Below, piece after piece: positions 53,632-62,907 of a stretch of DNA of 64,000 nt. Under the pieces are notes generated by a model that was not told where the DNA came from, made no database searches, and saw only the letters and a list, made by a program, of their open reading frames with translations. The stretch is from contig NZ_CP149510.1 of assembly GCF_040126305.1 (NCBI RefSeq), forward strand, positions 355,001-419,000, written 5' to 3'. Position numbers and translations under genes: made by a program. The stretch is from Pararhizobium sp. A13. Lineage in GTDB: Bacteria > Pseudomonadota > Alphaproteobacteria > Rhizobiales > Rhizobiaceae. The stretch's first letter is position 1; the number at the start of each line of letters is the position of its first letter.

Positions 53632-55068
53632 ATGAAAACAGTAAAAGTGCTCTTTCCCTTGAGCCTTCTTCTTCTTTCCGGCTGCGTTGTCGGCCCCAAC
53701 TACCAGGCTCCCAACGCAGCACTGCCGGCAAAATTCTCGCAAGGCGGCCATGCTGAAGCTGCCGAAGTAACGCTCAACCCCTGGTGGGAAGCCTTCCGCG
53801 ACAAGAAATTGAACAGCCTCGTCGCCCAGGGCATGGGCGAAAACCTTGATGTCCAGCAGTCGCTGGAGCGCATCATCGAAGCCCGCGCCAACGTTGTCGT
53901 TGCCGGCGCCGGCGGTCTGCCGAACATCGACGCCGGGGGATCAGCCACCGCCGAAGGACAGGATGGTTCCTTCATTGGAGGCGGTCACACCGAAACCAAG
54001 ACACTCTCGGCCGGCGCAGATGCGTCCTGGCTGATCGATCTGTTCGGCCAGTATCGCCGCGCCAAGGAATCGGCGAGTGCGTCGCTCGACGCCGCCTACG
54101 ATGACGTCAATGTCGCCCGCCTTGCCTACCTGTCCGACCTGACCACCACCTACATCGAGGCGCGCTATAACCAGGAAGCCTACGCACTACAGCAGCAGAG
54201 CCTCGCCTCACGGCGCGAAACCCTGAAGCTGACGGAGGACATCAAGGCGGCGGGTGCTGCGTCAAGCCTCGACGTGGTTCAGGCCGAAGGTCTCGTCAAT
54301 ACGACGCTTGCCGAACTGCCTGGCTATCAGACAGGGTTCAATCAGGCAGCAAACCATATCGCCACCCTGCTCGGTCTGCCGGCGACATCGGTGACCGCCG
54401 GCCTGCGCAAGGGTTCGGCGCAGCCCTGGCCGCGCTACAACACCAAGATCGGCATTCCCGCCGACCTGGTCCGCAACCGTCCGGATATTCGCCGGGCAGA
54501 GCGCCAGCTGGCGGCTGCCACGGCATCGATCGGCGTCGCTGAAGCCCAGCTCTATCCGAGCCTGACGCTGAGCGGCTCCATCGATGGTTCGCGCATCGTT
54601 GCTTCCGCTGCCAGCGGCGGTCTCTCCGCCTGGTCCTTCGGTCCGAGCCTCAATATACCGATCTTCAACGGCGGCCAGCTGAAGGCCAATGTCGATATCG
54701 CCAAATCCGCCGCTCAACAGCAGTATCTCGCCTGGAAGCAGGCCGTGTTGAACGGCATCGAGGAGGTCGAGAACGCACTGGTCGCGCTGCGCAACAACTA
54801 CGAGACCGTTGCAGCACTGCGCAAGGTCGTCGATTCCTCCGAGGAGGCGCTCGGATTGGCGCGCGAGAGCTACAAGGGCGGCGCAACGTCGCTGCTCGAC
54901 GTGCTCGATGCGGAACGCTCGCTCGCCGCGTCGCGTGTCTCGCTCGCAGCCAGTATCCGCAATCTGGCCAACAGCTACGTTTCCCTGAACGTCGCCATCG
55001 GCGGCGGCTCAGCCATCGAACCGCCAGACAGCAAGGCCAACGAGGGCAAAACGTCCGCAGCTTACTGA
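53632..55068 (+). CDS. NodT-type outer membrane efflux lipoprotein
   Basis: A 478-aa TolC-like outer membrane factor of the NodT/OprM group. The lipoprotein signal peptide ends in the lipobox LLSGC (Cys18), and the mature start CVVGPNYQAPNAALPAKF is typical. Two repeated helical regions carry NLDVQQSLERIIEARANV, IPADLVRNRPDIRRAERQLA and GLARESYKGGATSLLDVLDA. The pump partner is not adjacent; the EmrAB pair in this window (31-34 kb) or pumps elsewhere could use it. ATG at 53632 has GGGGA before it; one at 53620 is an alternative. Confidence 0.92.
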   Translation: MKTVKVLFPLSLLLLSGCVVGPNYQAPNAALPAKFSQGGHAEAAEVTLNPWWEAFRDKKLNSLVAQGMGENLDVQQSLERIIEARANVVVAGAGGLPNIDAGGSATAEGQDGSFIGGGHTETKTLSAGADASWLIDLFGQYRRAKESASASLDAAYDDVNVARLAYLSDLTTTYIEARYNQEAYALQQQSLASRRETLKLTEDIKAAGAASSLDVVQAEGLVNTTLAELPGYQTGFNQAANHIATLLGLPATSVTAGLRKGSAQPWPRYNTKIGIPADLVRNRPDIRRAERQLAAATASIGVAEAQLYPSLTLSGSIDGSRIVASAASGGLSAWSFGPSLNIPIFNGGQLKANVDIAKSAAQQQYLAWKQAVLNGIEEVENALVALRNNYETVAALRKVVDSSEEALGLARESYKGGATSLLDVLDAERSLAASRVSLAASIRNLANSYVSLNVAIGGGSAIEPPDSKANEGKTSAAY

Positions 55069-55093
55069 CGACGCAACCCATGAAAATGACGAG

Positions 55094-55121
55094 CGCGGCT
55101 GATTTCGATCGGCCGCGTTTT
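55094..55121 (+). terminator. terminator of the NodT-type gene
   Basis: CGCGGC (55094-55099) pairs with GCCGCG (55112-55117), followed by TTTT. It lies 26 bases past the stop. Confidence 0.65.
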
Positions 55122-55211
55122 CGTTTGCAGCATCGATAGGTCCGCCACGCTCCCGCAGGGTCTTAATTACGCACGAACTTCGCGGCATGGTCAGCGCAAG
55201 GAAACCTGCCA

Positions 55212-56471
55212 TCAATCCTGTACAGGCGTACACAGCGGCAGGCGAACGGTCTGCAGGAGGCCGCCTTCGCTGCGGTTGACGATGGCGATCGTGCCGCCGT
55301 GGTTTTCGATAATCTCACGCGAGATGGCGAGGCCGAGACCGGCGCCCGGCACAAGCTGCCGACGCGCCTGATCGACACGGAAGAACGGCTCGAAGACGCG
55401 GTCGAGCAGGTTCTGTGGGATGCCGGGACCGCTGTCGGCAATCGTCAGCACAGCTTCCGCCCCATTGCTGGAAAGAGCCACACCGGCGCCCTGACCATGG
55501 GTCGCGGCATTCACCACAAGATTGCGGATGGCACGCTTCAGCGCAAAGGGCGCACCCTTGACGAAGACGGGCGCGATCGCGCCCTGCTCCACGGGCAGGC
55601 CCGTTTCGCAGATCTCTGCCGCGACCGAACGAACAACCGCGTCAAACGCCACCTGTTCCCGCGCGGCGGGGCTGACCTCTTCTCGCACCAAACGGATAGC
55701 GCTGTCGGCGATATGGTCGAGTTCGTCGAGATCCTTGAGCCAGGATTGCCGGTCGTCGCCATCGCCGACGAATTCCGCCCGAAGCCGCATACGCGTCATC
55801 GGCGTGCGCATATCGTGCCCGGCGGCCGCAATCATCCGCATGCGGCTCGACACCGCCGCATTCAGCCGTGTCGCCAGCCGATTGATGGTCTTTGCGGTGG
55901 TGCGCACTTCCATCGGCCCGGTTTCCGGCAGTTCCGGAATGATGCCGTCTGGCCGGATGTTGGCAATCGTCTCGTCGAGGAGGCGCAACGGCCGCATCAT
56001 GACGTTGCTGGCATAGATTGCGATCCCCGCCATGCCGATCGCGACGAGGGTGAGGTAGGCGGCAAGCGGCAGAATCGGAAACGGGCCGGGACCAGGAAAA
56101 TCCAGGTAAGCCCAGCGGTCACCATCAAGGCGAACGGCAATGCCTTTGGAATGCCGATTGAAGTTTTCGAGCACGACGACGTCGGAGGTGTAGCCCAGCC
56201 GCCTGCCTTCTGCGAGAACGTTACGGGTCTGCTCCCGATCTACGCGATTTTCCGCAGGCTTTTGCTGTATCGGAATGCGCATTGTTTCCGCTGCGGATGG
56301 ATCAGCCCGCAGCAACAGGGCGGTGAGTTCGGCCTTCTCCGCCAGAGCTTGGTCAAACGCGGCTTCCGGCGGCTTGCGCAGCAGCGTTGCCGTCACGAAG
56401 GCCGCGACAACCAACACGAGCACGACCGAGGCGACGAGCAGCGCCGTAAACCGGGTGCGCAGCGACCACAT
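55212..56471 (-). CDS. sensor histidine kinase (EnvZ-like)
   Basis: A 419-aa inner-membrane kinase. TM1 is at about 9-31, a periplasmic sensor at 32-130, and TM2 at about 133-155. A HAMP linker follows (about 156-210: NVMMRPLRLLDETIANIRPD), then the phospho-acceptor His219 in AAAGHDMRTPMTRMRLRAE. The ATPase domain has the N box (IRNLVVNAATHG), G1 (IADSGPGIP), F box (VFEPFFRVD) and G2 (GAGLGLAISREI). It is 2 bases after the response regulator gene and pairs with it. Ligand unknown. Confidence 0.93.
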   Translation of the reverse strand: MWSLRTRFTALLVASVVLVLVVAAFVTATLLRKPPEAAFDQALAEKAELTALLLRADPSAAETMRIPIQQKPAENRVDREQTRNVLAEGRRLGYTSDVVVLENFNRHSKGIAVRLDGDRWAYLDFPGPGPFPILPLAAYLTLVAIGMAGIAIYASNVMMRPLRLLDETIANIRPDGIIPELPETGPMEVRTTAKTINRLATRLNAAVSSRMRMIAAAGHDMRTPMTRMRLRAEFVGDGDDRQSWLKDLDELDHIADSAIRLVREEVSPAAREQVAFDAVVRSVAAEICETGLPVEQGAIAPVFVKGAPFALKRAIRNLVVNAATHGQGAGVALSSNGAEAVLTIADSGPGIPQNLLDRVFEPFFRVDQARRQLVPGAGLGLAISREIIENHGGTIAIVNRSEGGLLQTVRLPLCTPVQD

Positions 56472-56473
56472 GC

Positions 56474-57187
56474 CTAGTTGCTCCGCTCGACGGGCACCGC
56501 GAGCTGATAGCCTTTGTTGCGCACCGTCTTCAGCATGCTGAACACGCTGGCATCGCCCAGCTTGCGGCGCAGACGGCTGACAAGAATGTCGATCGACCGG
56601 TCGAAGGGGTCGGCCGCCCGCCCTTGCGTCAAATCGAGCAGCGAATCCCGCGAAAGTACGCGGCCAGGACGCTGCAGGAAGACCATCAGCAATTCGAACT
56701 CTCCGCCGGTCAGATCAACAGGCGTGCCGTCGGGAGAAAGCAGAGTGCGGCTTTCGATATCCGCGACGTAATTGGCAAAGACGTATTGCCGGCCGCCTGC
56801 GGGTTGCGGGTCGCTGCGGCCACGCCGCAGGACAGCTCGGATGCGAGCGGCCAGTTCACGCGGATTGAACGGCTTGCCAAGATAGTCGTCGGCGCCGAAT
56901 TCGAGACCGATGATCCGGTCGACATCTTCCTTCAGCGCCGTCAGCAGGATGATCGAAAGCTGCGGCGCACGCTCGCGCAAAGCGCGGCAGAGATCGAGCC
57001 CCGACCCGTCCGGCAACATGACGTCGAGAACGAGAAGATCGATCTTCAGCTCTGCGAGCTTTGCCTCGCACTCGGCCTTGCTGCCTGCGAGGCTGACACG
57101 AAAACCCTGCCCGTCCAGATATTTTCCGAGCAGGCGGCGAATCTCGAGATCGTCATCGACGACCAGTATGTGCGGTGTTGTGTCCAT
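56474..57187 (-). CDS. OmpR family response regulator
   Basis: A 237-aa response regulator. The receiver domain has the acidic pair in VVDDDLEIRRLL, the phosphorylated Asp55 in LLVLDVMLPDGSG and the Lys in DDYLGKPFNPREL. A winged-helix Trans_reg_C domain follows (about 135-230: VDLTGGEFELLMVFLQRPGR, DRSIDILVSRLRRKLGD). ATG at 57187 gives the family start. It is the first gene of the regulator-kinase pair. A candidate binding site with 10-bp spaced TTACA repeats lies about 95 bases upstream. Confidence 0.94.
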   Translation of the reverse strand: MDTTPHILVVDDDLEIRRLLGKYLDGQGFRVSLAGSKAECEAKLAELKIDLLVLDVMLPDGSGLDLCRALRERAPQLSIILLTALKEDVDRIIGLEFGADDYLGKPFNPRELAARIRAVLRRGRSDPQPAGGRQYVFANYVADIESRTLLSPDGTPVDLTGGEFELLMVFLQRPGRVLSRDSLLDLTQGRAADPFDRSIDILVSRLRRKLGDASVFSMLKTVRNKGYQLAVPVERSN

Positions 57188-57540
57188 GCCGCACTTATAC
57201 CAGTAGCGGACCAAAACACACGCAGCCCGGCCGGCCGACACGGCCGTTTTCTGTGTCGAAACATTTCCGGCCACGGGGCAATTACATTCCGTTACAAAAA
57301 ATTGCCCGAATATTTCCGGAAATGCGCTTCGAACCAATTGCCGCAGGCACCGGATTTTATGGCGACAACGGGTTGGCATTGCTGCCGAAATCACACATAA
57401 AAACACTTGGCCCCTGCACCGTTCGCGGCGCGCTTCGGGCACCCGCCACGGCACACGAACGCTATGGCATTCGCGGGCCCGTCGCGGTCCTTTCAGTCGG
57501 AAAGATTTGAGGAAACGGGCACATCGAGATCGCGCAAACA
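57188..57540. other. divergent regulatory region between the two-component genes and the Pha operon
   Basis: About 350 bases without a gene. It has AT-rich patches and several inverted or direct repeats between 57268 and 57325: an inverted GGGCAATT (57276-57283) / AATTGCCC (57300-57307), direct TTACA repeats, and a TTTCCGGAAA palindrome at 57313. It must hold promoters for both directions. Confidence 0.6.
57276..57307. promoter_or_regulatory. candidate response-regulator binding site
   Basis: TTACA at 57282-57286 and again at 57292-57296 are exactly 10 bp apart (TTACATTCCGTTACA), the spacing OmpR-family dimers use. They lie within an inverted pair GGGCAATT/AATTGCCC. It is upstream of the response regulator gene and could also touch the Pha promoter. 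Confidence 0.5.
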
Positions 57541-60450
57541 TTGCTTCTGGTCCTCGTCCTCGCGCCTTTCGCGGGAAGCCTCGCTGCAATCTGCATTCCG
57601 ACCGACAAGGGCACGCCCGCTGCCTGGCTTTCCGGAGGCGTCGCCCTCTTTTGCCTGGTGACGGCGGCGGCTCTCTATCCGATCGTCGCGTCCGGCGAGG
57701 TCCTTCGCTACGAGGTGAACTGGCTCCCGGAACTCGGGCTGAATTTCACCCTGCGCATGGATGGTTTTGCCTGGATGTTCGCGAGCCTGGTGACGGCGAT
57801 CGGCCTGCTCGTGGTCGTCTACGCCCGTTACTACATGTCAACCAGCGATCCGGTGCCGCGCTTCTTTTCGCTGTTCCTCGCCTTCATGGGCGCGATGCTC
57901 GGCCTCGTCCTTGCCGGAAATCTCATTCTGCTGGCGATCTTCTGGGAACTGACCAGCATCATCTCCTTCCTGCTGATCGGCTACTGGCACCACAATGCGC
58001 ATGCCCGCGAAGGCGCCCGCATGGCGCTGACGGTCACCGGCACCGGCGGGCTGTGCATGTTCGTCGGGCTGATGCTGATCGGCCATATCGTCGGGAGTTA
58101 CGATCTCGATACCGTCCTCTCCTCGGGCGACGTGATCCGCAACGATCCGCTCTACATGACCGTGCTGATCCTCATCCTCCTCGGTGCACTGACCAAGAGC
58201 GCGCAGTTCCCGTTCCATTTCTGGCTGCCGCATGCCATGGCCGCACCGACGCCGGTCTCGGCCTATCTGCACTCGGCAACCCTCGTCAAAGCCGGCATCT
58301 TCCTGCTCACCCGCCTCTGGCCGGTCATGGCAGGCACCGACGCCTGGTTCTGGATCGTCGGTCTGGCGGGGTTGAGCACGCTGCTGCTCGGGGCCTATTT
58401 CGCGATCTTCCAGCAGGACATGAAGGGTCTGCTCGCCTATTCGACGATCAGCCATCTCGGCCTGATCACCGTGCTGCTCAGCCTCGGCAGCCCGCTGGCG
58501 GCGGTCGCCGCGATCTTCCACACGATGAACCACGCGACTTTCAAGGCCTCGCTGTTCATGGCGGCGGGGATCATCGACCATGAAACCGGCACGCGTGACA
58601 TGCGGCGACTGAGCGGCCTCTTCAAATACATGCCGTTCACCGCGACGCTTGCCATGGTCGCCAGCGCCGCGATGGCCGGCGTGCCGCTGCTCAATGGCTT
58701 CCTGTCGAAAGAAATGTTCTTCGCCGAGGCGATCGAAACGCACAAATACAACATCCTCGACACGGTGACGCCCTATGTCGCGACGCTGGCGAGCATGTTT
58801 GCCGTGACCTACTCGCTACGCTTCATCCACAGCGTGTTCTTCGGCCCGCCGCACGACCTGCCGAAGATGCCGCACGAGCCGCCGCACTGGATGCGCGCGC
58901 CGATCGAATTCCTGGTGTTCGCCTGCCTCGTCGTCGGTATCGTCCCCTCCTGGACCATCGGGCCTTTCCTGCATACGGCGGTCAAATCGGTGCTCGGCGA
59001 TGCAACGCCGGTCTACAGTCTCGCGGTCTGGCATGGCTGGAACGTGCCGCTGCTTATGAGCTTGATCGCGCTTGTCGGCGGCGTTGGCCTGTTCCTGATC
59101 ATGAAGTCCTACCTTGCCACCAGCGTCGAGGGCCCACCCTTCTTCCGCCGTCTCGAAGGCCAGCGCATCTTCGAGCGCGTGCTCGTCACGCTGTCGTGGA
59201 AATGGGCGCGGTCGATCGAGATGCGGGCAGGCACGCGCCGCCTGCAGCCGCAGATGCGTATCCTGATTGCCGTTGCTTTGCTGGCTGGCTCGATCACGCT
59301 GCTGACGCAAGGGTTCAAACCGGCGGCGATCGTTCTGCGCAGCATCGATCCGGCCTTTGCGCTGATTTGGCTGATCGGCATGATCTGCGCCGTCGGCGCT
59401 GCCTATCAGGCGAAATTCCACCGGCTGGCGGCCCTGGTGCTGCTTGGCGGCGCCGGGCTTGTCACCTGCATCACCTTCGTCTGGCTTTCGGCGCCCGATC
59501 TCGCAGTCACGCAGTTGCTCGTCGAGATCGTCACCACGGTTCTGATCCTGCTCGGCCTGCGGTGGCTGCCGAAGCGGATCGAGGACCCCGACGATCCGGA
59601 AATGATGACAATGTCCGTGCGCCTGCGCCGCTTGCGGGATCTTGTGGTCGCCTTGTTTTCCGGCCTCGGCATGATGCTCGTCTCCTACACGATGATGAGC
59701 CGCGAGGCGCCCGATACGATTTCGAGTTATTTCCTCGAGCGCGCCTACAAGGAGGGCGGCGGTACGAATGTCGTCAACGTCATCCTCGTCGATTTCCGCG
59801 GCTTCGATACGCTTGGAGAGATCGCCGTGCTCTGCATCGTCGCGCTGACGGTCTTCGCGCTGCTCCTGCGCTTCCGCCCGGCAACCGAGAGCCTGGAAAC
59901 GCCCGAACAGCAGCGCGTGCAGAATGCTTTCGACGACGAACATCCGGACCGCAAGAAGGGCGACAGCATCGCCGAATACCTGCTTGTCCCTTCGGTCATC
60001 ATGCGCTGGATGTTCCCCGTCATCGGCATGCTGGCGGCCTTCCTGTTCTTCCGCGGTCATGACCTGCCGGGTGGCGGTTTCGCCGCCGGCATCGCCATGT
60101 CGATCGGTTTCATTCTGCAATATATGGCCGGGGGCACGCGCTGGGTCGAGGAACGGCTGCGCATCCACCCACTGCGCTGGATGGCGATCGGTCTTGTCAT
60201 TGCCACGGCGACAGGCCTTGGTTCATGGCTGTTCGGCTATCCGTTCCTCACCTCGCATGCCCAGTACGCCTCGCTGCCAATCATCGGCAAGATACCGCTG
60301 GCCAGCGCGATCCTGTTCGATCTCGGCGTCTTTTCGCTTGTGCTGGGTGCCACCGTGCTGATCCTGATCGCGCTCGCACACCAGTCCGTACGTGCACCGC
60401 GGGCGCAGGCCATCCGGGCGGCGAGAGCGTCTGCGAAGGAGACCGCGTAA
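57541..60450 (+). CDS. phaAB: Pha/Mrp monovalent cation/H+ antiporter, fused subunit A-B
   Basis: A 969-aa membrane protein, the fused A and B subunits of the group 2 Mrp antiporter (Pha in rhizobia), which exports K+ or Na+ against protons and supports alkaline and salt growth. The proton-pumping, complex I NuoL-like region has WELTSIISFLLIGYW and GALTKSAQFPFHFWLPHAMAAPTPVSAYLHSATLVKAG (read in parts). The MnhB domain lies at about 820-945 (MRWMFPVIGMLAAFLFFRGH, LPGGGFAAGIAMSIGF). The TTG start is the first standard codon, but the ribosome site GAGGAAA is 25 bases upstream, so translation may begin earlier at a rare codon. It is the first gene of phaAB-C-D-E-F-G. Confidence 0.92.
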   Translation: MLLVLVLAPFAGSLAAICIPTDKGTPAAWLSGGVALFCLVTAAALYPIVASGEVLRYEVNWLPELGLNFTLRMDGFAWMFASLVTAIGLLVVVYARYYMSTSDPVPRFFSLFLAFMGAMLGLVLAGNLILLAIFWELTSIISFLLIGYWHHNAHAREGARMALTVTGTGGLCMFVGLMLIGHIVGSYDLDTVLSSGDVIRNDPLYMTVLILILLGALTKSAQFPFHFWLPHAMAAPTPVSAYLHSATLVKAGIFLLTRLWPVMAGTDAWFWIVGLAGLSTLLLGAYFAIFQQDMKGLLAYSTISHLGLITVLLSLGSPLAAVAAIFHTMNHATFKASLFMAAGIIDHETGTRDMRRLSGLFKYMPFTATLAMVASAAMAGVPLLNGFLSKEMFFAEAIETHKYNILDTVTPYVATLASMFAVTYSLRFIHSVFFGPPHDLPKMPHEPPHWMRAPIEFLVFACLVVGIVPSWTIGPFLHTAVKSVLGDATPVYSLAVWHGWNVPLLMSLIALVGGVGLFLIMKSYLATSVEGPPFFRRLEGQRIFERVLVTLSWKWARSIEMRAGTRRLQPQMRILIAVALLAGSITLLTQGFKPAAIVLRSIDPAFALIWLIGMICAVGAAYQAKFHRLAALVLLGGAGLVTCITFVWLSAPDLAVTQLLVEIVTTVLILLGLRWLPKRIEDPDDPEMMTMSVRLRRLRDLVVALFSGLGMMLVSYTMMSREAPDTISSYFLERAYKEGGGTNVVNVILVDFRGFDTLGEIAVLCIVALTVFALLLRFRPATESLETPEQQRVQNAFDDEHPDRKKGDSIAEYLLVPSVIMRWMFPVIGMLAAFLFFRGHDLPGGGFAAGIAMSIGFILQYMAGGTRWVEERLRIHPLRWMAIGLVIATATGLGSWLFGYPFLTSHAQYASLPIIGKIPLASAILFDLGVFSLVLGATVLILIALAHQSVRAPRAQAIRAARASAKETA

Positions 60451-60785
60451 TGGAACTCGTGCTGTCTGCAGGCATTGGCGTGCTCACCGCTTCCGGTGTC
60501 TGGCTCCTGTTCCGGCCGCGGACCTATCAGGTCATCATCGGCCTGTCGCTGCTGTCCTACGCCGTCAATCTCTTCATCTTCGGCATGGGCCGCCTCAGGG
60601 TCAACGCGCCGCCGCTGCTGGAGCCAGGCGGCGCCGGCGGGCTTTTGACGCACACCGACCCCATTCCGCAGGCGCTGGTGCTGACTGCGATCGTCATCGG
60701 CTTTGCCATGACGGCGCTCTTCCTGGTGGTGTTGCTCGCCTCGCGCGGCTTCACCGGAACCGACCATGTGGACGGCAGGGAGTAA
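60450..60785 (+). CDS. phaC: Pha antiporter subunit C
   Basis: A 111-aa protein like NuoK/MrpC with three membrane helices: ELVLSAGIGVLTASGVWLLF, TYQVIIGLSLLSYAVNLFIF and ALVLTAIVIGFAMTALFLVV. PIPQALVLTAIVIG is the MrpC/NuoK signature. Its ATG shares one base with the phaAB stop (TAATG), so the two are coupled. It is a small core subunit of the antiporter complex. Confidence 0.95.
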   Translation: MELVLSAGIGVLTASGVWLLFRPRTYQVIIGLSLLSYAVNLFIFGMGRLRVNAPPLLEPGGAGGLLTHTDPIPQALVLTAIVIGFAMTALFLVVLLASRGFTGTDHVDGRE

Positions 60786-60791
60786 CGCGGC

Positions 60792-62415
60792 ATGAACGAG
60801 CTGCATCACCTGATCGTCCTGCCGATCCTGTTGCCGCTGGTGACAGCGGCGGTACTGATCCCTGTCGATGAGCGCAATCGCACGCTCAAGGGCGTGCTGG
60901 GTTTTGCCTCGACCATGCTGGTCTTTTTTGCCGGCGTCATTCTCATGCGGGCGGCGGCCACGTCCGGCGATGGAGATTCCGGAGCGGTCGTCTATCTGCT
61001 CGGCAACTGGCCGGCACCCTTCGGCATTGTCCTCGTGCTCGACCGCCTGTCTGCGCTGATGCTGGTCCTCGCCTCAGTTCTGGCGCTGGCTGCACAGGTG
61101 TTTTCGATGTCAAAATGGCACCGCGCAGGGCACCATTTCCATTCGCTCTTCCAGCTCATGCTGGCCGGGCTGAACGGCGCCTTTCTGACCGGCGACCTCT
61201 TCAACCTGTTCGTCTTTTTCGAAATGATGCTGGCCGCCTCCTACGGCCTGTTGCTGCACGGCTCGGCCGATGCGGGTGAAGGCTGGTCTGCACTACATTG
61301 CCGTCAACCTTGCCGCATCCTCGCTGTTTTTGATCGGCGTCAGCATGATCTATGGGGCGACCGGCACGCTCAACATGGCCGACCTTGCACTGCGGATCGG
61401 AACGATCGGCCCGGAAAGCCGGATGCTGATGGAGGCGGGTTCTGCCCTTCTCGGCATCGCCTTCCTCGTCAAGGCCGGCATGTGGCCACTCGGCTTCTGG
61501 CTCCCTGCGGCCTATTCGGCCGCAACGCCGCCGGTGGCCGCGATCTTCGCTATTCTCACCAAGGTCGGCGTCTATATCCTCCTACGGCTTTCCTTGCTGC
61601 TCTTCGGCAGCGACGCCGGGAGTTCCGCCGGTTTCGGACAATCGATCCTGCTCTACGGAGGCTTGCTGACCATCGGTTTCGGCGCGATCGGCGTCCTTGC
61701 CTCGCAGGCGATGGGCAGGCTGGCGGGGTACTGCGTCCTGGTCTCCTCCGGCACGCTGATGGCGGCCATCGGGCTCGGCAATGGCGCCGTCATCGGCGGC
61801 GCGCTGTTCTATCTCGTCAGCTCGACGCTGACGATCTGCGCCTTTTTCCTGCTGATCGAACTGGTGGAACGCGCCCGCGACGCCGGCGCCGACGTTCTGG
61901 CCGTCACCATGGAAGCCTATGGCGACATCGACGAGAACGAGGAGGAAAAGGAGGAGGGCGTGGCGGTACCCGGCACCATGGCCGTGCTTGGCCTCTGCTT
62001 CTCCGCCTGCGCCATTCTCCTCTCGGGCCTGCCGCCACTCTCCGGTTTCCTTGCCAAATTCGCGATGCTGCATGGCCTTTTCAACCCCGGCAGCTTCGGC
62101 GGCGACGCGCCGGTTTCGGGAGCGGAATGGACCTATACCGCCCTGCTCATCCTGTCTGGTCTCGCCGCGATGATCGCCATGAACCGCGTCGGCATCCGCA
62201 CCTTCTGGACCTCGATCGAAGGCACCATCCCGCGCGTCTTCCTGATCGAGATCGCCCCTGTCCTCATGCTTCTGGCGGTTTGCGCCTTCTTGAGCCTGCA
62301 GGCCGGCTCGGCGATGCGCTACATGGATGCCACCGCCAAGGCGTTGACCGAACCGCAAAACTACATCGGTCGCGTGATGTCGGCGCCGAGCGCCGGGCCG
62401 ATGGCAGGGGATTGA
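60792..62415 (+). pseudogene. phaD: Pha antiporter subunit D, interrupted by a one-base frameshift
   Basis: A NuoN/MrpD-like subunit in two frames. Codons 1-158 from ATG at 60792 read as the normal N-terminal part (DLFNLFVFFEMMLAASYGLL ending HGSA). The matching continuation (RVKAGLHYIAVNLAASSLFL on to MSAPSAGPMAGD) is in the +1 frame, from about 61270 to the stop at 62415. The change lies in GGCTCGGCCGATGCGG at 61260-61275; removing one base from GCC at 61266-61268 gives an unbroken 540-aa protein (1,624 bases, one too many). If real, phaD is broken; a sequencing or assembly error is also likely, because all other genes of the operon are intact. Confidence 0.88.
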
Positions 62416-62418
62416 GCC

Positions 62419-62907
62419 ATGCGCTACTGGTTCCCCTATCCGCTGCTCTCCTTGTCGCTTCTTGCTTTCTGGCTGCTGGTCAATCAGTCGATTTCGCCCG
62501 GCCATATCCTGCTCGGCAGCGCGCTCGGCATTTCATGGGCCTGGATCATGGTCAACCTGCAGCCGGACAAGACCCGGCTGCGGCAATTTCGCCGCATTGC
62601 CGTCCTCACCAGCCACGTCGCCATCGACGTACTGCGCTCCAATCTGGCGGTCATGGGCGTGATCCTGCGCGGCGGAAACCGTCCGGTGAATTCCGGTTTC
62701 GTGACGATCGACCTCAGCCTGCGTGACGACAATGCACTGGCGCTGCTCGCCTGCATCCTGACGGCAACGCCCGGCACGGCATGGCTGGAGTTCGACCGGC
62801 AGGCCGGCGTTCTCACGATCCACGTCCTCGACCTCGAAAACGGAGAGCGTTGGTCAGACCTGATCAAGCGCCGCTACGAGGCCCCGCTGAAGGAGATATT
62901 CGAATGA
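62419..62907 (+). CDS. phaE: Pha antiporter subunit E
   Basis: A 162-aa MrpE-type subunit with two N-terminal membrane helices (PLLSLSLLAFWLLVNQS, ILLGSALGISWAWIMVNL) and a cytoplasmic domain (SHVAIDVLRSNLAVMGVILR, NDNALALLACILTATPGTAW as DDNALALLACILTATPGTAW). TATPGTAWLEF is characteristic. It starts four bases after the phaD stop and overlaps phaF by ATGA. Needed for complex assembly; not a transport subunit itself. Confidence 0.94.
   Translation: MRYWFPYPLLSLSLLAFWLLVNQSISPGHILLGSALGISWAWIMVNLQPDKTRLRQFRRIAVLTSHVAIDVLRSNLAVMGVILRGGNRPVNSGFVTIDLSLRDDNALALLACILTATPGTAWLEFDRQAGVLTIHVLDLENGERWSDLIKRRYEAPLKEIFE

Noticed and set aside
60792..62726. A 644-codon frame starting at phaD and running into phaE
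   Set aside because: After codon 158 the translation leaves the family sequence and reads a shadow of the true phaD and phaE. It results from the frameshift and is not a separate protein design.
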